From positions 2,307,501 through 2,371,500 of the forward strand of contig BSDZ01000009.1 of NCBI GenBank assembly GCA_030268105.1: a stretch of 64,000 bases of DNA, read 5' to 3'. The notes under the pieces were generated by a model. It saw only the letters and a program-made list of their open reading frames with translations. It searched no databases and was not told the DNA's origin. Each line of letters starts with the position of its first letter. The stretch's first letter is position 1. The translations under genes and the position numbers were made by a program. Positions 1 through 11,928 of this stretch are shown here, piece by piece. The stretch comes from Volvox africanus (Eukaryota; Chlorophyta; Chlorophyceae; Chlamydomonadales; Volvocaceae).

Positions 1-488
1 TAAGACTCTGATATAAACAATTGACAATAAAACGAATGGATGGTCAAGGCTCAATAGTGACGCCTCAGGAGCTTACAAAGGATGTACTGGCCTCGTCGTA
101 CATAGAGTGAAAACCTCCCTACAGACTTATCATCGTTTTTGTTTTTGGAAATCAGTAGGGAAAATGGTGTTCGATGATCAGGCTGGCCCATCCGGGGCGG
201 AAGAGCTTGTTTTCACTCCTGGTCGAGCCGGCAAATCGCTTTTGCGAAAGCCTACATCTCCTATCTCCGGAATTTTGTACGTGGACGATGCAAAAAGTGG
301 TTCAGCCTGCATCGTTGGATCCAGGCGCCGGAAGGCCAGGGCAGCGCCCTTCGCGAGCTTGACGATGGACACTGCTCCGGCGTCGTCGCCGTCAGGCAAG
401 CGTAGCAATTTTTAAAAGTTCGTTTGGTTAGTCCAATTGAGTTTTCGGATCCTAAGGCGGGCATAAATTGGATATGGGTCATCGATTG
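1..488. other. upstream region of the SAM carrier gene
   Basis: No gene is recognised here. An open frame of about 76 codons runs on the minus strand at 178-408, but it has no ATG at its beginning and no convincing splice acceptor. The stretch presumably holds the promoter and 5' UTR of the gene starting at 561; no TATA box stands out. Confidence 0.4.
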
Positions 489-675
489 CGCCCCAAACTC
501 TCCTAAGCCTTGCTATGCGCTGCAAATTTCCATGCAGTGCCTGCGAAGGTGCCGCTTTTTATGTTGGCTTCTGCTGCGGAGACATCGTGCGCCGCGCCGG
601 CCGTTAACGCCCCTGTTTGGCGAGTCGCGGCCGGCAACCTGGCTGCCGGCGCCACCGGAGGCTGCGCGGTTGAGC
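489..675 (+). repeat. inverted repeat arm A (functional exon 1 of the SAM carrier)
   Basis: This 187-base stretch is identical, base for base as I read it, to the reverse complement of 2431-2617. It covers the end of the 5' UTR and all but the last three bases of coding exon 1 of the SAM carrier. Flanking sequences on either side of the two arms do not match. This arm reads in frame into exon 2, so it is the working copy. Confidence 0.95.
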
Positions 676-3532
676 TTGGTGAGCGCGAGGCACCCTGATG
701 GCCTGGCATAGGATTTCATTGCACATAACGTCCTTGGCGCAGCCGTCGACATTGATACCGCAGTCGACACTGTCATATGAAGCAGTGCAGTCGACCATAA
801 CAATCCCACCCTTCGCTGAGTTCCGTGCAGCGCCTCTGTCACTATTATAGATAAACCTGCACAGTGTACCGAGAAAATCTCCCAACCATGCACATAGTGC
901 GGGACTGGGTTGTCAGCGAAAATCGCACATCTGCAGCCTTTGTTGCCCCCCTCAATCTCCCCTCTTCCTTACTCACTCCACGAGCTGTTCACATCCTGAT
1001 CTCTACCTTCCATTTGCCGCTCCTCTGCTCCTTCTCTCCACAGCGCTGTACCCTATCGACACAATCAAGACCCGTTTGCAGGCCATGATTGGAGGAGGGG
1101 GCCTCAAGGCGCTCCTTCAGTCGGGTGGAGGCAAAGGGCTGTACGCGGGTGAGAACCGTGTGTCATGAAACATTGACTGGAAGGGTCATATGGGCCGGGC
1201 GGTGCAGGGATGTTGTACTGCGGGGTCGTGGGTGTTGTTGCAGTGCTTCGTAAGAGCCGAATTGGGCCACATAAGGCGGGGTCACAAGCGCGGCGCTAAC
1301 ACCAAATCCAACCCGACAAGATTCCGGAAATCAGCGTGACATATCGCCCCTGGAGACCTTGAGATCTGATATAGCTCTCTTGCAGTACAAAATGCGCTAT
1401 CGTGCTGTGCCGCACCGTGCACTTGTGAACCCTCACCCCTCAGGCGTCTGGGGTAACCTGGCGGGTGTGGCACCCTCCTCCGCCATCTTCATGGCATTTT
1501 ACGAGCCAACGAAAAAGGCCGTGCAGGTGAAGGGGTCGGTGGCCGGTGGTGTAACGTGGTAACCATCGCAATGGACATTTTTACGGCTGTGAAAGTGGTG
1601 CGGGAGCAGCTGCCGATGATGTGGGGTGTAGAGAGATTGGCTTGTACAGTGGCTTGACCCACAATGCGGCTTGTACCCACAATGCGGCTGCGGGGCAGTA
1701 GTCCCCTCTCAACATCCCTCCGCTCCTTACACCTGATGTGTCCAAGCTCATCGCCCGTGCCTTCAGTGTGATCCCTTCCCGTACCTCACCCTCCTCTTAC
1801 GTGTCCTCACCCTCTCTCTTTCGGCTGTGTATTCTTTCACACAGGCGGAGGTCCCGGCCGATAAGCAGTTCCTGGGGCCAGTGGTGGCCGGTATGGTGGC
1901 GGGCACCGCTTCGTCCCTCGTCCGCGTACCCACGGAGGTGGTCAAGCAGCGCCTGCAGACGGGGGAGTTCACTAGTGCTATTAAAGCGGTGAGCGCTGGG
2001 CGGGGACGAGTCCCAAAGCCAAAGCCAATCCATAGAACCACGGAAGCTGCCGTTGCGGCGCTCCTCTCCGCGCCAAATGAATCGCCCGGGCTGAGGGCAG
2101 TGTGGGCTCATGTTGCGTGCGGGGGCCTGGGATCATAACGCGGACCGGAAAGGGGACACAGCCAACGGTGTTCCGGACAACGGCCAACGAAGTCATATCA
2201 CACCCTCAAGGTGCTCTCTCTCTCCCCTTGTGCTTATGTGTTGTTATGTGCACATTGTTGAGATGAGCGATACATGTATATAAGAGAATGAGAAGGAAGA
2301 AAGAAGTAATACCGCCGAGGGCCAGGGCGGGGCGCTTTCCTTTTGTACACACATAAAGGTCGCTGGGGGGAACGGGGGATGAAAGACAACCACAAGGTGT
2401 GCAACACAAACATGTCATGAAGGCTCACGTGCTCAACCGCGCAGCCTCCGGTGGCGCCGGCAGCCAGGTTGCCGGCCGCGACTCGCCAAACAGGGGCGTT
2501 AACGGCCGGCGCGGCGCACGATGTCTCCGCAGCAGAAGCCAACATAAAAAGCGGCACCTTCGCAGGCACTGCATGGAAATTTGCAGCGCATAGCAAGGCT
2601 TAGGAGAGTTTGGGGCGTGGTGAGTATGAGCGGGTCGCTCCTCGGAAACTCAACACGGGGCGCAGCCGCGGCATGTCTGATAGGGGATCGCGGAGTTGGG
2701 TGGGAGCTAATCATCCTCCGTCTCCCCTCCCCTGTCCGTAGGTGCAAACCATCCTTGGTCGCGAGGGGCTTCGGGGGCTGTATGCCGGGTACGGCGCCTT
2801 CATGCTGCGAGATCTACCGTTCGACGCCATTGAGTTCGTGGCGTACGAACAGATCAAGAAAGCGTACAGCTTGACGGTAAAGCGGGAGCTCAATCATGGC
2901 GAGACGTCACTGGTGGGCGCCTTCGCTGGAGGCTTTACGGGTGGGTCAGACGACCGCGCGGGGGAAGGTGGACAGTGCCTGGAGGTGGGGAGGAGGGGAT
3001 AAGGCGAATGATGACGAATCCTGGCACGGGTACTGAAGAAGCGAAGACTAACCGCGAAGGTCGGATGATGGCTGATGATGGATGGAAATGGGGACTACAC
3101 CACGCATCCAGATAGCACCAGAAAGCAGTGAGGCGGCAGCCTGAGCGTCATTGAATGGCAGTGGGTTGCTTCGTGGGGTTCCGTGTCCTTGGCCTTTGCC
3201 CGGGTCCGATCCACAGCCCCACTTCCTCAGGTTCAAATTCTAAATCACGAAGACCCTAACCATGTTAGCTATGTTAGTCAGGCAACACCCATCCATACTT
3301 GCCGCCAGGGGTCATCACCACGCCCCTGGATGTCCTCAAGACGCGGCTGATGACTCAGGGCGCCTCGGGCCGCTACAAGAACCTCTTCGACGCCACCGTG
3401 ACCATTGCTCGCACGGAGGGGCTGGGTGCCTTCATGTCGGGCTGGCAGCCGCGCCTGATCTGGATCTCGCTGGGCGGCTTCGTGTTCTTCCCCGTGCTGG
3501 AGGCCGCCAAGAAGTTCTACGCGCCGAAGTGA
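561..3532 (+). CDS. SAMC: mitochondrial carrier family S-adenosylmethionine transporter
   Basis: Six exons close in phase to give 290 residues: 561-678, 1044-1148, 1444-1526, 1845-1988, 2742-2940, 3309-3532. The protein has the three-fold carrier repeat with signatures PIDTIKTR, PTEVVKQR and PLDVLKTR, and the segments GLYAGYGAFMLRDLPFDAIEF and GVITTPLDVLKTRL follow the plant SAMC family closely. Known members exchange cytosolic SAM for S-adenosylhomocysteine across the plastid envelope or inner mitochondrial membrane. The ATG at 561 is the first in frame in exon 1. It leaves a short N-terminus before the first helix (VAAGNLAAGATGG), so a cleavable transit peptide is not obvious. The length is typical of the family. 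All introns are GT-AG. Oddly, intron 4 (1989-2741) carries a perfect antisense copy of exon 1. The nearest TGTAA signal, at 4246-4250, lies about 700 bases after the stop. Confidence 0.93.
2431..2617 (-). repeat. inverted repeat arm B (antisense copy of SAM carrier exon 1 in intron 4)
   Basis: This is the reverse complement of 489-675 with no differences seen over 187 bases. It lies inside intron 4 of the same gene. The transcript would therefore contain two perfectly complementary 187-base stretches about 1.75 kb apart. On the minus strand the copy is also followed closely by a GTGAGC donor-like sequence, although its flank differs from that of the true exon. Confidence 0.95.
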
Positions 3533-6311
3533 TGGCGTAAAGGTGTATGGGGTTGTGTGATTGGACATGGGGAAGGGAAGAAGGAAAGTGGAGTGATTGC
3601 GGGGAGGTAGGGGATTGCGGCCGTGGTTCATCATTTCCTGGCGACCCAGGAAGGGGCCCGAGGAGGAGGAGCGGGAGTCGGCGTAAACTAGCATGTCTGA
3701 GAAGGAGACGTGGGTAAATGAAACGTGGGTCGTAGAAGGAGTGCGTGCGCGGGGTTGGCATGGACCTGTGCGAGTAGATGGATGGCATAAGTGCAAGGTG
3801 AGGATGAAGGGTGAGGGTGAGGGGTGAGGGTGAGGGTGAGGGGGTGAGGTCCAACGGTTTAGGAAACCGTCCTCGCTAATTACAATGACAGTTTTCTGTC
3901 GATTTCATTCTGATCGTGCGGGATGGGCAGGGTGGTGATAGCGGGGTTGATGTTTCTCTGCAGTGTATGTCCTCCCACTGCTTAATCCTCGGCTTCATTA
4001 TGCTCGGACGACAAGAATTTCCGTACCGTTCGTCAGACGGCGTTGGTTCGTTTCCAGTAGGCTAGAAGAGGATAGAGGCCGACCGTGATAGGTCAGCGTG
4101 CGATTTTATATGGAACGCCGAATGAACTTTGTCTAGAACGAGAACAGGGAGCTTGTGGATTGTGATTTCGAGGATTGCGTTGTTGGTTGAAGGACAAAAC
4201 GTTACTCAGTTGGTCGGTCATGAAGCTGCGCATTGGAGAAGTGCCTGTAACCAACAGGAAAGTGGCTTTTTCTGAAAATCCGAATGGTTGGCCGTGAGGG
4301 AATCTCAAGGCCGGAACTAGCCGTCTCATGTATCGCAATCTGTGATCTGTGAGTTCCTTCATCACGGCGGAATTTCTCCATCATGCTGGACTAATGGACA
4401 ATGTGCTACATGGTCCTCACTGTGACCGAAAACCCGATCTGAACAGATGTTTTAATGCGTACTTCATCAGTCTCGCTTAAGCTCTGGAGGGAGGATCTAG
4501 GACCCGGACAAACTCCGGCACATGAGGCATCACAAGCCAAGGGTAGGCGGTAGCAGGGTCCTCCAGAGGCTCTGGCGCATTTCCCCTCTTATGTCACAAT
4601 TACGAGCCGCAGCGCTCAGGGAGTGCGCCGACTTCTACGGACCACTCGCCACTGCATGGCTTATGTGTACGAGGTTAATTCCATAAAGAAGCGTCAGGAA
4701 CATTGATCGTCGTCTCATTCAGAGCTCCAGGATCAGCTGTTGCTGTTGCTGGCGGTACGAGGGTTGATCCCTCTGTGCCTCCCACAGTGCGGCCGAAATG
4801 CTATCTATGTGGCAGTACTAGCTATCACCAATCCTATTTAGTAATGAGCAATCAAGGCAAGGAGACGGAGTGCAGGCTGCGTACATCAACGATTGCCAGC
4901 TGGTGTCCAGGACCTGCCCAGCCCAGCAGACCACATAGCCTGAGCGCAACCCTCGTTGGTTCGCATCGGCTGCGGTCCCACCTCAATCGACCCTAAATGC
5001 AAGCCTTGAAGACAAATTCATAGGTGAGCAACACGCAGACCTACCCACCCTCATGATCATAGCTAGATGCTAAAACCAACCATACCACTAGATGCTAAAA
5101 CTAACCATACACACACGCACACGACTTAGCGTCCAGAACCCAATAGAGATAAGGTATTCCCCCAACACAGGATTCCACCAAAGCGGCGGCGGTCCTCCAT
5201 CGCAAAGCTGCTCCATAAAGGAAAGGCGAAAGGACAACAAGACAATAATAACAAAAACAGTACGCCGGCCATAGCCTGGCGTGTGTGAAGGGAGTGGGAA
5301 ACTGAGGAATGGTACGATGGTCCCCTGTACGCATGCTCTCACCAGCGGAAGGGCAAGCAAAAAATAAACAGCTCATGACCCGGAAGGGGCACTTCAATTT
5401 TTTATCTTCGTGCAGTGTTGGGAACGCTGGTAAATAGCAGACCTGAATGGGTGCCCCTTCCGAACTCCGCGTCGCGGTCTGACCCCTGGCCATATCTGTA
5501 TTCGTCAGCGCGTGCACCACCCCGGCCCCTCTCCCTCATTGATGGGATGGACTGTTTGCCTCATCATACCGCAACAGCGCGGCGGGGCGACGACGCCCTT
5601 CTGAAGTTGGAATGGGGCGTAATGAAATGGAATTATGAAGCCTTACCAAAAGCCATTAGCACTTCCTTCTCTCTTGCCATCTCAGGATCTTTCTCTCCAC
5701 CTCTCTTACCCGTCAGGCACATACGATAAAATACTCACTCAAATGAATCGACCGATAGCCAGCCGGTCGCAACGTCATACGGCCTTCGATAAATTCTTAA
5801 CCTGACTCTACAGCTGCTATACTAATCACTACCTTTGCGCCCAGCATTCCCGACTTCCTGTGTCGAAACGCACACAGTTATCATCTCATGCCAAGTTTAT
5901 CTCACTGCTCTCTCCCTCGCTTACCTGTTCTTTTATCTCGATCTCTGCACTAAAGATTGCTTCGCTCCTTGCATACTCAAAAGTCAACGCTTCTGACCCC
6001 CGGACACCATTTACTGCGGTATGCTGTAGCAAAGCTCGTTTCCCCAGCGCCGAGACATAACCGGACATTTTCGCTCACAATGCTCTCAAACTTGCGGCGG
6101 AAACAGGCGGGATAGCTAAGTCCCTGGCTGGTTATGTGTTTTGCATAAAGCATCACACACTTCCGCATCGCACACAAGGTGTCAATGTGGAACGAAGCAT
6201 CCAGCGGACATATGCATTAACCCGTCATACGCACCGGATCCCCCTCCTCCGTCCCCCTCCATCACCCTCCATCACCTTCCATCCGGAACGTGCCTAGGGT
6301 ATGTCGTTCCT
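3533..6311. other. intergenic region between convergent genes
   Basis: I find no coding exon here with conserved features. The stretch holds 3' UTR sequence of the two convergent flanking genes, a GTGAGG minisatellite (3791-3850), a TGTAA at 4246-4250, and a small tandem duplication of a CTAGATGCTAAAAC-type unit around 5063-5112. Nothing else is recognised. Confidence 0.5.
3791..3850. repeat. GTGAGGG minisatellite
   Basis: Imperfect tandem units of GTGAGG/GTGAGGG run through this stretch, downstream of the SAM carrier stop codon. Confidence 0.85.
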
Positions 6312-9300
6312 TTAATCCAAAGGCTTACGGAAGCTGAGGGTCTTGGTCGCGGAGCACAGGTACTTGGTGTCACACATGAAGCCCACCTCCTCAAACATCG
6401 CCCCCAGATCACACGAGACGTAGCTCCTGTTGAACGAGAAGGGAGGGGGGCGGAGCGTTTGTTCAGTCGGTGTTTGCGCAGCAAATATTTATTTCGCAAG
6501 GCACAGGGTAGACAGCGAATTCCATGCTGCTTGTTCTCTTCAATCCACCACGTGCCAAGCTGCCAACGCGTCACGCTATTTTGTAGCGGCTAGGAACCCA
6601 TCGCCCTCGTCGGGGAGGCCTACGGACAGCCCTCAGCCGGAGCCGCACGGAGGGAATGCAGCGCGCCAAACCACACTAGTGCTCTCTACCCACTGAAGAT
6701 ACCTGTAATAGGGCTCGTTGAAGTCGCCGAATGCGCCGATGCTTTCGTCCCAAGCAGGCCTGTCACCTAGCTGCACACTGTCCGTGAGTACCGCCATGCC
6801 CCCAGGCTGGAGCACCCGAAAGAACTCGGCGGCTGCTTGGCGGCGGACAGCCTCCGGCAGCTCGTGGAACAAGTAGAGACACACCACCTGATAGGGGGAG
6901 GAAGGGGTGTTGGTGAACTCAAAAGAGACGGGGCTTTTCCGCGAGACATGATAGTTCTGCACCTCATCGGCCAGTAACCGGGAAACGTATATCCTACAGC
7001 AAACGACATGGAGGAGTCGCTTTGTTGTGACCGGTCTCAAATATCAGGTATCGCCTGTTTGCGGGTTTTCAGCGCGAAACAATTTGCACCAAGGGATTGG
7101 CACCAAGGGAACCATACAGGCGGGCAGCGAACCTGCCTCATGACCCCGCTATTTCTCCTTAGCGATAGTTTTCGAGTTTTCGCCGCCACCACACAACCCC
7201 CTCGCTCCTCACCAGGTCATATTCCTGGTCAGGGGCGTCGATCTGTTCGGCGGCCGTCTGCAGGAAGCGGGTGACCCCCGTGTCGTCCACCCCGCCCAGC
7301 CGGCGGCCGGGCTGGCGCAGGGCCCGCCAGTAGCTCAGGTTGTTGCGTGCCCGGTCCAGGTAGAAGGGGCTCATGTCGGACACCACGGAGGGCATCTCAG
7401 GGTAGGCGTCCTGGAAGCGGGGATGAGAGACACAGGGTCTGATGGTGAAGCAACCTGCCAGACGGGTTTGTGAGAAGGGACGTGGTAGTGGCCTGGAGGA
7501 TGCCCTGATGGACCGCGCCCCCGGCCCAAGTGTCTTGCCTTGATGAATGTGTGGAATCGGCCTGTTCCCGCCGCCACCTCCAATAGCTTCACGTCCCGCG
7601 GGCTCCGGCCTCCAAGCGTCGCCTCCCGCATGTATTCAGCGATGGGCAGCAGGGAGGTGCGCTGCATGGCGTCCTGCCGGCCGAGGAATAGCAATTCCGT
7701 GTTGTGTTCGTAAATGCGTGCGGACCTGCGTGGAAGGGCGAAAGATGGAGGGGCAGTACGGCCATGGTAAAGAAATGAAGAGAGTAACAAAAGGGGTTTT
7801 AGAGAGAACAAAAGGGAAAAAACGAGGTAGCCAGAAGTATGCATCCAGGAAGCGGCGAAGGAAATATTGCAGAGGTCCCAGCCCAGTGTTTTTCTCCAGA
7901 AACCAATTACCTTTCCTTAACCAAAAAATATTTTGGACTTTAGAAGCAGTAACCAGGAAAATGGGTCGGGACTTGGGACGGTTACTTGTGATGGATGGCA
8001 CAAGATGTACGATCCTGGGATATGTATGGGTAAATAATGGTCCGAGATGACCAATTATCTGAAAATCTTCCAATGGGGTAATATATCTGAAGGTGCATCG
8101 AATAGAGTATAACAATTGTATTGAGGGGATCTTTAGATATTAGCCCTGGTTCAAGGCCCCCTTCCCACTGCTGGGGCTCCGGGCCAAAGGCCCGATAGAT
8201 TTCACACAATGTTGTATCTCTGTTGTGTCCGCCTAAGCAACAATCGGCCCAATCGGGAGATGACCATACATGGTCTATCCTGGACACTATCCATAGATAC
8301 CCCAGGATACTACACAAAAGAAGCACTTTTGCCTACTTATGAAACTTATGAACTTATATGCCAATGATGATATAAAGCCAAAGCTGTTGCTCTTCCAAAA
8401 ACAAAAGAAAAATTTGCTAAGATAGGTCATAATCAATGGCTAGCAGTTTCACCAAGTCAGTGGGGTTCTCCAGCCTAAAGGCCCTCTGCATGTGCATGTG
8501 CATGTACGCCAAGGCCTGAAGTTCAGCACATTTCACTACACATAGAGACCATTTCCAGTTCTCCACCTGGTGACGTGGTGAGCAGCAACTACAAATGGAT
8601 ACATTTGCAGAGCAGTAGTGAGAGGGAGCCATCCATTAACCGTGCAAGGGGGGAACTCGCACCCCGGCATCACACCCTATTGCACCCTGTGTTATAGTGG
8701 TTCGAATTGCTAGGATCTGACACACTAGGTCCCTGGGTTGAACCCCGACTAACATACACAGGTCGATGAAAACACGACAAGATGCACATGAATCCCGTCT
8801 GCCCTATGGTGGATATCCGGGCTAGCGCTGCGTCAGGGCCACGACCCGCCGCCCTAAATGAAGAAAAGTGGACGCCAGTGCCGGAAAAACAAAAGAACCC
8901 CATCCGTCGGGTGCACGGCGCAAGCTGCCCTACGGGGTGCCAGGGGCGGCCGAGGACGTTCACTGCAGGGCGGGGAAGATTGTAATGGGGGAAGTTGCAC
9001 CCCGGCATCATGCGCTATGACACCCTGTGTTACAAAGTGAACCTCCAAAGAGCTGAGAACAACAGGCAAGGTGGTATTTAGGGGTTTTCATGCTCTTGAG
9101 GGGACGCAAAGGGCCCCCGGCCTTTTTCGCCATTGTAAGTTTGTAACCAACGCAACGGAAAATTTGTTTTTCATTACTTGACCTGTACCCAAAGTCAAGA
9201 CTCCCCAAAACGAAAAGAAAACATTGGTCCCAGCGGTCTTGGAGGAGGCTGTGTAGCATCCCACCTATCAGATAGCCAGCCGTCTGTCTGGTAATGGTAG

Positions 9301-11928
9301 GTCTTGGTGTAGTATTGCGGGTAGAGGGAGCTGGACAGCCACATGGGCTGGGCCTGACCGCGAACCCTGCGGCGCAAAGTCGCGACAGACTCCCGCATCG
9401 ATTGCGTGGTCCTGCGAATGTGTGGACGGATGGTTCAACCATTGAGAATACTGTACGGGGTTCGGTGGTACGGGGAGTTCGGGTTCTGAAGAAGTGCAGT
9501 ACATGACGCGATGAACTGACATTCCAGGTGTGTGGACCGAAACCAAGTCGGGCAGGATAGCCGATTAGTTCAGCAGGATAGCCGATTAGCCAATTATCAG
9601 TTTAGCCGAACAGGCAGACATGTGAAAACACGGAGGAGTGCGCAAGGCTACCGTATACAAGGCTTGACGGAATGCGATGCGACACAACACCCCTTCCACA
9701 CAGGGCGTCCCCACTGCTTACCTTGCTAGCATGAACAGTGGGTTGTTCTGCCGATGGCTGGGTGTCATATCCCAAGGCATAGGGTAAATGCCCGCACGGA
9801 TGTTATCATAATCCTGCATTATGCAGCAGCAACAACAACAGCAGCTGCAGCCGGATCGAGAGCATGGTCATTTGGCAGATGTAGTAGCGCGGGGCACCAA
9901 ATCCCCGGGCTTTCTTTCCACGTGGCATTCCGTGCCCACTTGCCAGGCCTGGCTAAACCTCTATCAAGGTATTACTGGTGTCGTCGTTGCCGCCACGCCG
10001 GCCGTTGGTTCCGTTTTCTGCCCCGCGAGTTCATGCTACGTTCATGTCCATTGGGACACCTGTCTCAGAGCCTCCCAAGCCCCTTTCCGTTCTGGGCCTT
10101 TATTTTTCCCCCTATTTCCTCCTCTTTCCCCCTATTTCCTCCCTTGTCCCCGCCAATCCGAAGCTTCAAGACTCCTTCACTTGCTCCTCCGCTTCCCCCT
10201 TTATACCACCTGTCCAAAGGTGCCCAGCACCTCGTTGACCCGGTTGAGCAGCTCGCGACCGGCATTAGATGAAATCCGTTGGAAGGGCGTTTTGGCGTCA
10301 GCACTCGAGAAGCCCTCCTTGCGCTGGGTGCCTCCGCTGCTGATGTTGCCCCCTTCTGCCCAGGAGGAGGACAGCCCCGTTATGCTGGAGGGCAGCGTCT
10401 CGGACAAGTGATGCGCGAACAAGCCCGTGACCGCCTGCACGGATTGGGGAAATCTCCGTTATGGGCGCCTGAGTCTGCGTCTGCGTCGGCGTCTGCGTCT
10501 GAGTGTTGGTTAGATAGGCACCGCGTCTGATGGTGCGGATGTGAAGGTGGGTTCGTGCCAGGCCAAGAGGTTCACAGGTCGTCTGAATCATAGACTGTGC
10601 AAGCGAGCAGCTGAGTCACACATCGCGACATTGTTTGTTCGTGCCATCCCTGCGGGCACGGCTGCAGAGCTATGTGTGCGTGTGCGCATAGGGCAGGTGG
10701 AAATGGATAGGAACCCTTCACAAGTAAGAAGCTGGGACTTGGATGCCACCATCCTTCTAAAAGTTCACCGTGTCGTAGCATGGGAACTTGCGCTATATTC
10801 CTGTACGAAACAAAGGCCCCGTACTGACGAGGGCTGACATTTCTGGGACGACAACAGGAAAAATACGGCTGCTGCCGTACGATATCTAGGGATATCCAAG
10901 GATATAGTACCTGGCCGATGAAAAATGACATGCGCGCGGTGTGATAAGCCCAGTAGGCCGCTGCCCGGGGATCTCGGAGCACAGCCGAATCTGAAGTTCG
11001 TTGCACAAGTTGTTGCAGTGTGGCCGGCAGGCTCCTGGGGAGGTCGTGTCCGGCAATGGGTGGTATTGAGAACATTTGGGTGAGCATGGAGGTGAGCGCA
11101 TGTGGGATGAGATACATCATACTGAATTATTCGTTACTACACCACCTCAAGAAGGATGTAGGTGCCATATCGCTGCAGTACAGGTGCCCAGTGGTGAGGC
11201 GCCTTTAGCGAGGTCTACCCAGCCGCCGGACTCCTACAACCAGCGCCATATACCCCAACCCACCTCAAGTCCGTATCCACAAAGGTGGTGTTAATATACG
11301 ACGTGAAGCTCTGAGGACAAGGAAGAATAGCATAGCACAGCACACCAAAGCATGGTCGGTTTCAATCGACAGGCCTACACCGTTCAACCATGAGCAGCTA
11401 ACCAATGCGACCCAAATTCCGGATCCCAACACATCATGCAAGTAAATAAAAACTAAGCTTTCCTCCCACGGAACGTCCCCCGGACGTCCGACCCAGGTGC
11501 AAGTTTAAACAACGTTTCGGTGGCCCCTGAGACGTGTCAGTGCTGGCTTGGATATTACCCGAACTGACCTGCCAATATTGAACGCTGGGATGCAGTTGGA
11601 AGCGCTGTGCGTCCAGGTCCGCAACTTTTGGGCTAATCTCCACCGCGTCAACAGCAGATACGGCTGGAGCTGCGACCGGATAGGATACAGGCGGCGTTTG
11701 GGGTGGGGTGGCGCCATCGGCTTGATATGACTTCAGCTCCGATGGTGCGTTGGATGCGTCTGCCGGGAAGTAAGAGCAATGGGGAAGGGCGAGCTTGACG
11801 GCAAGAATGTGCTGGAAGCGTGAGATTGCCGAACAACGATAGGCCACGTCACTGCGGTTCCAATCAAGAGAATTCGTCGAAAAAACCCAGCTGCCAAAAC
11901 CCAGCATCATGAAGTCGAGTTTTATCAT
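6312..11928 (-). CDS. SAM-dependent methyltransferase, probably plastid-targeted
   Basis: Ten exons close in phase to give 588 residues: 11569-11928, 11264-11310, 10911-11121, 10210-10434, 9722-9813, 9265-9411, 7539-7725, 7213-7410, 6703-6887, 6312-6426. The C-terminal half is a class I methyltransferase. The SAM-binding motif LLEVAAGTGR lies at about residues 408-417, followed by SPFYLDRAR, VVCLYLFHELP, LQPGG and LTDSVQLGDRP, and it ends in TKTLSF. The N-terminal half carries IYPMPWDMTPSHRQNNP and YYTKTYHYQTDGWLS, which I recognise from a land-plant plastid family whose substrate I cannot name. The first about 120 residues are poorly conserved and fit a transit peptide. The start is uncertain: ATG at 11928, 11910 or 11907. 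The intron after 7539 begins with GC, not GT. The 1.5-kb intron 7726-9264 holds a pair of dispersed repeats. Confidence 0.9.
8641..8692. repeat. dispersed repeat, copy 1
   Basis: The core GCACCCCGGCATC is followed by CTAT and CACCCTGTGTTA. The unit recurs at 8985-9033 in the same orientation and, more diverged, at 54658-54716. It lies in a methyltransferase intron. On the minus strand the core makes a GGGG...CCCC stem around a loop that resembles a tRNA T-arm, so a SINE-like origin is possible but unproven. Confidence 0.6.
8985..9033. repeat. dispersed repeat, copy 2
   Basis: Second copy of the GCACCCCGGCATC...CACCCTGTGTTA unit, about 340 bases after copy 1 and in the same orientation. The intervening sequence is not recognised; the pair could be the ends of one element or two independent insertions. 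Confidence 0.6.
10470..10503. repeat. TCTGCG hexamer microsatellite
   Basis: About five units of TCTGCG with one substitution. It lies in the methyltransferase intron between the exons at 10911-11121 and 10210-10434. Confidence 0.8.

Noticed and set aside
178..408. Minus-strand open frame at the left edge
   Set aside because: It has no ATG, no good acceptor and no recognisable motif, and it lies just upstream of a plus-strand gene start.
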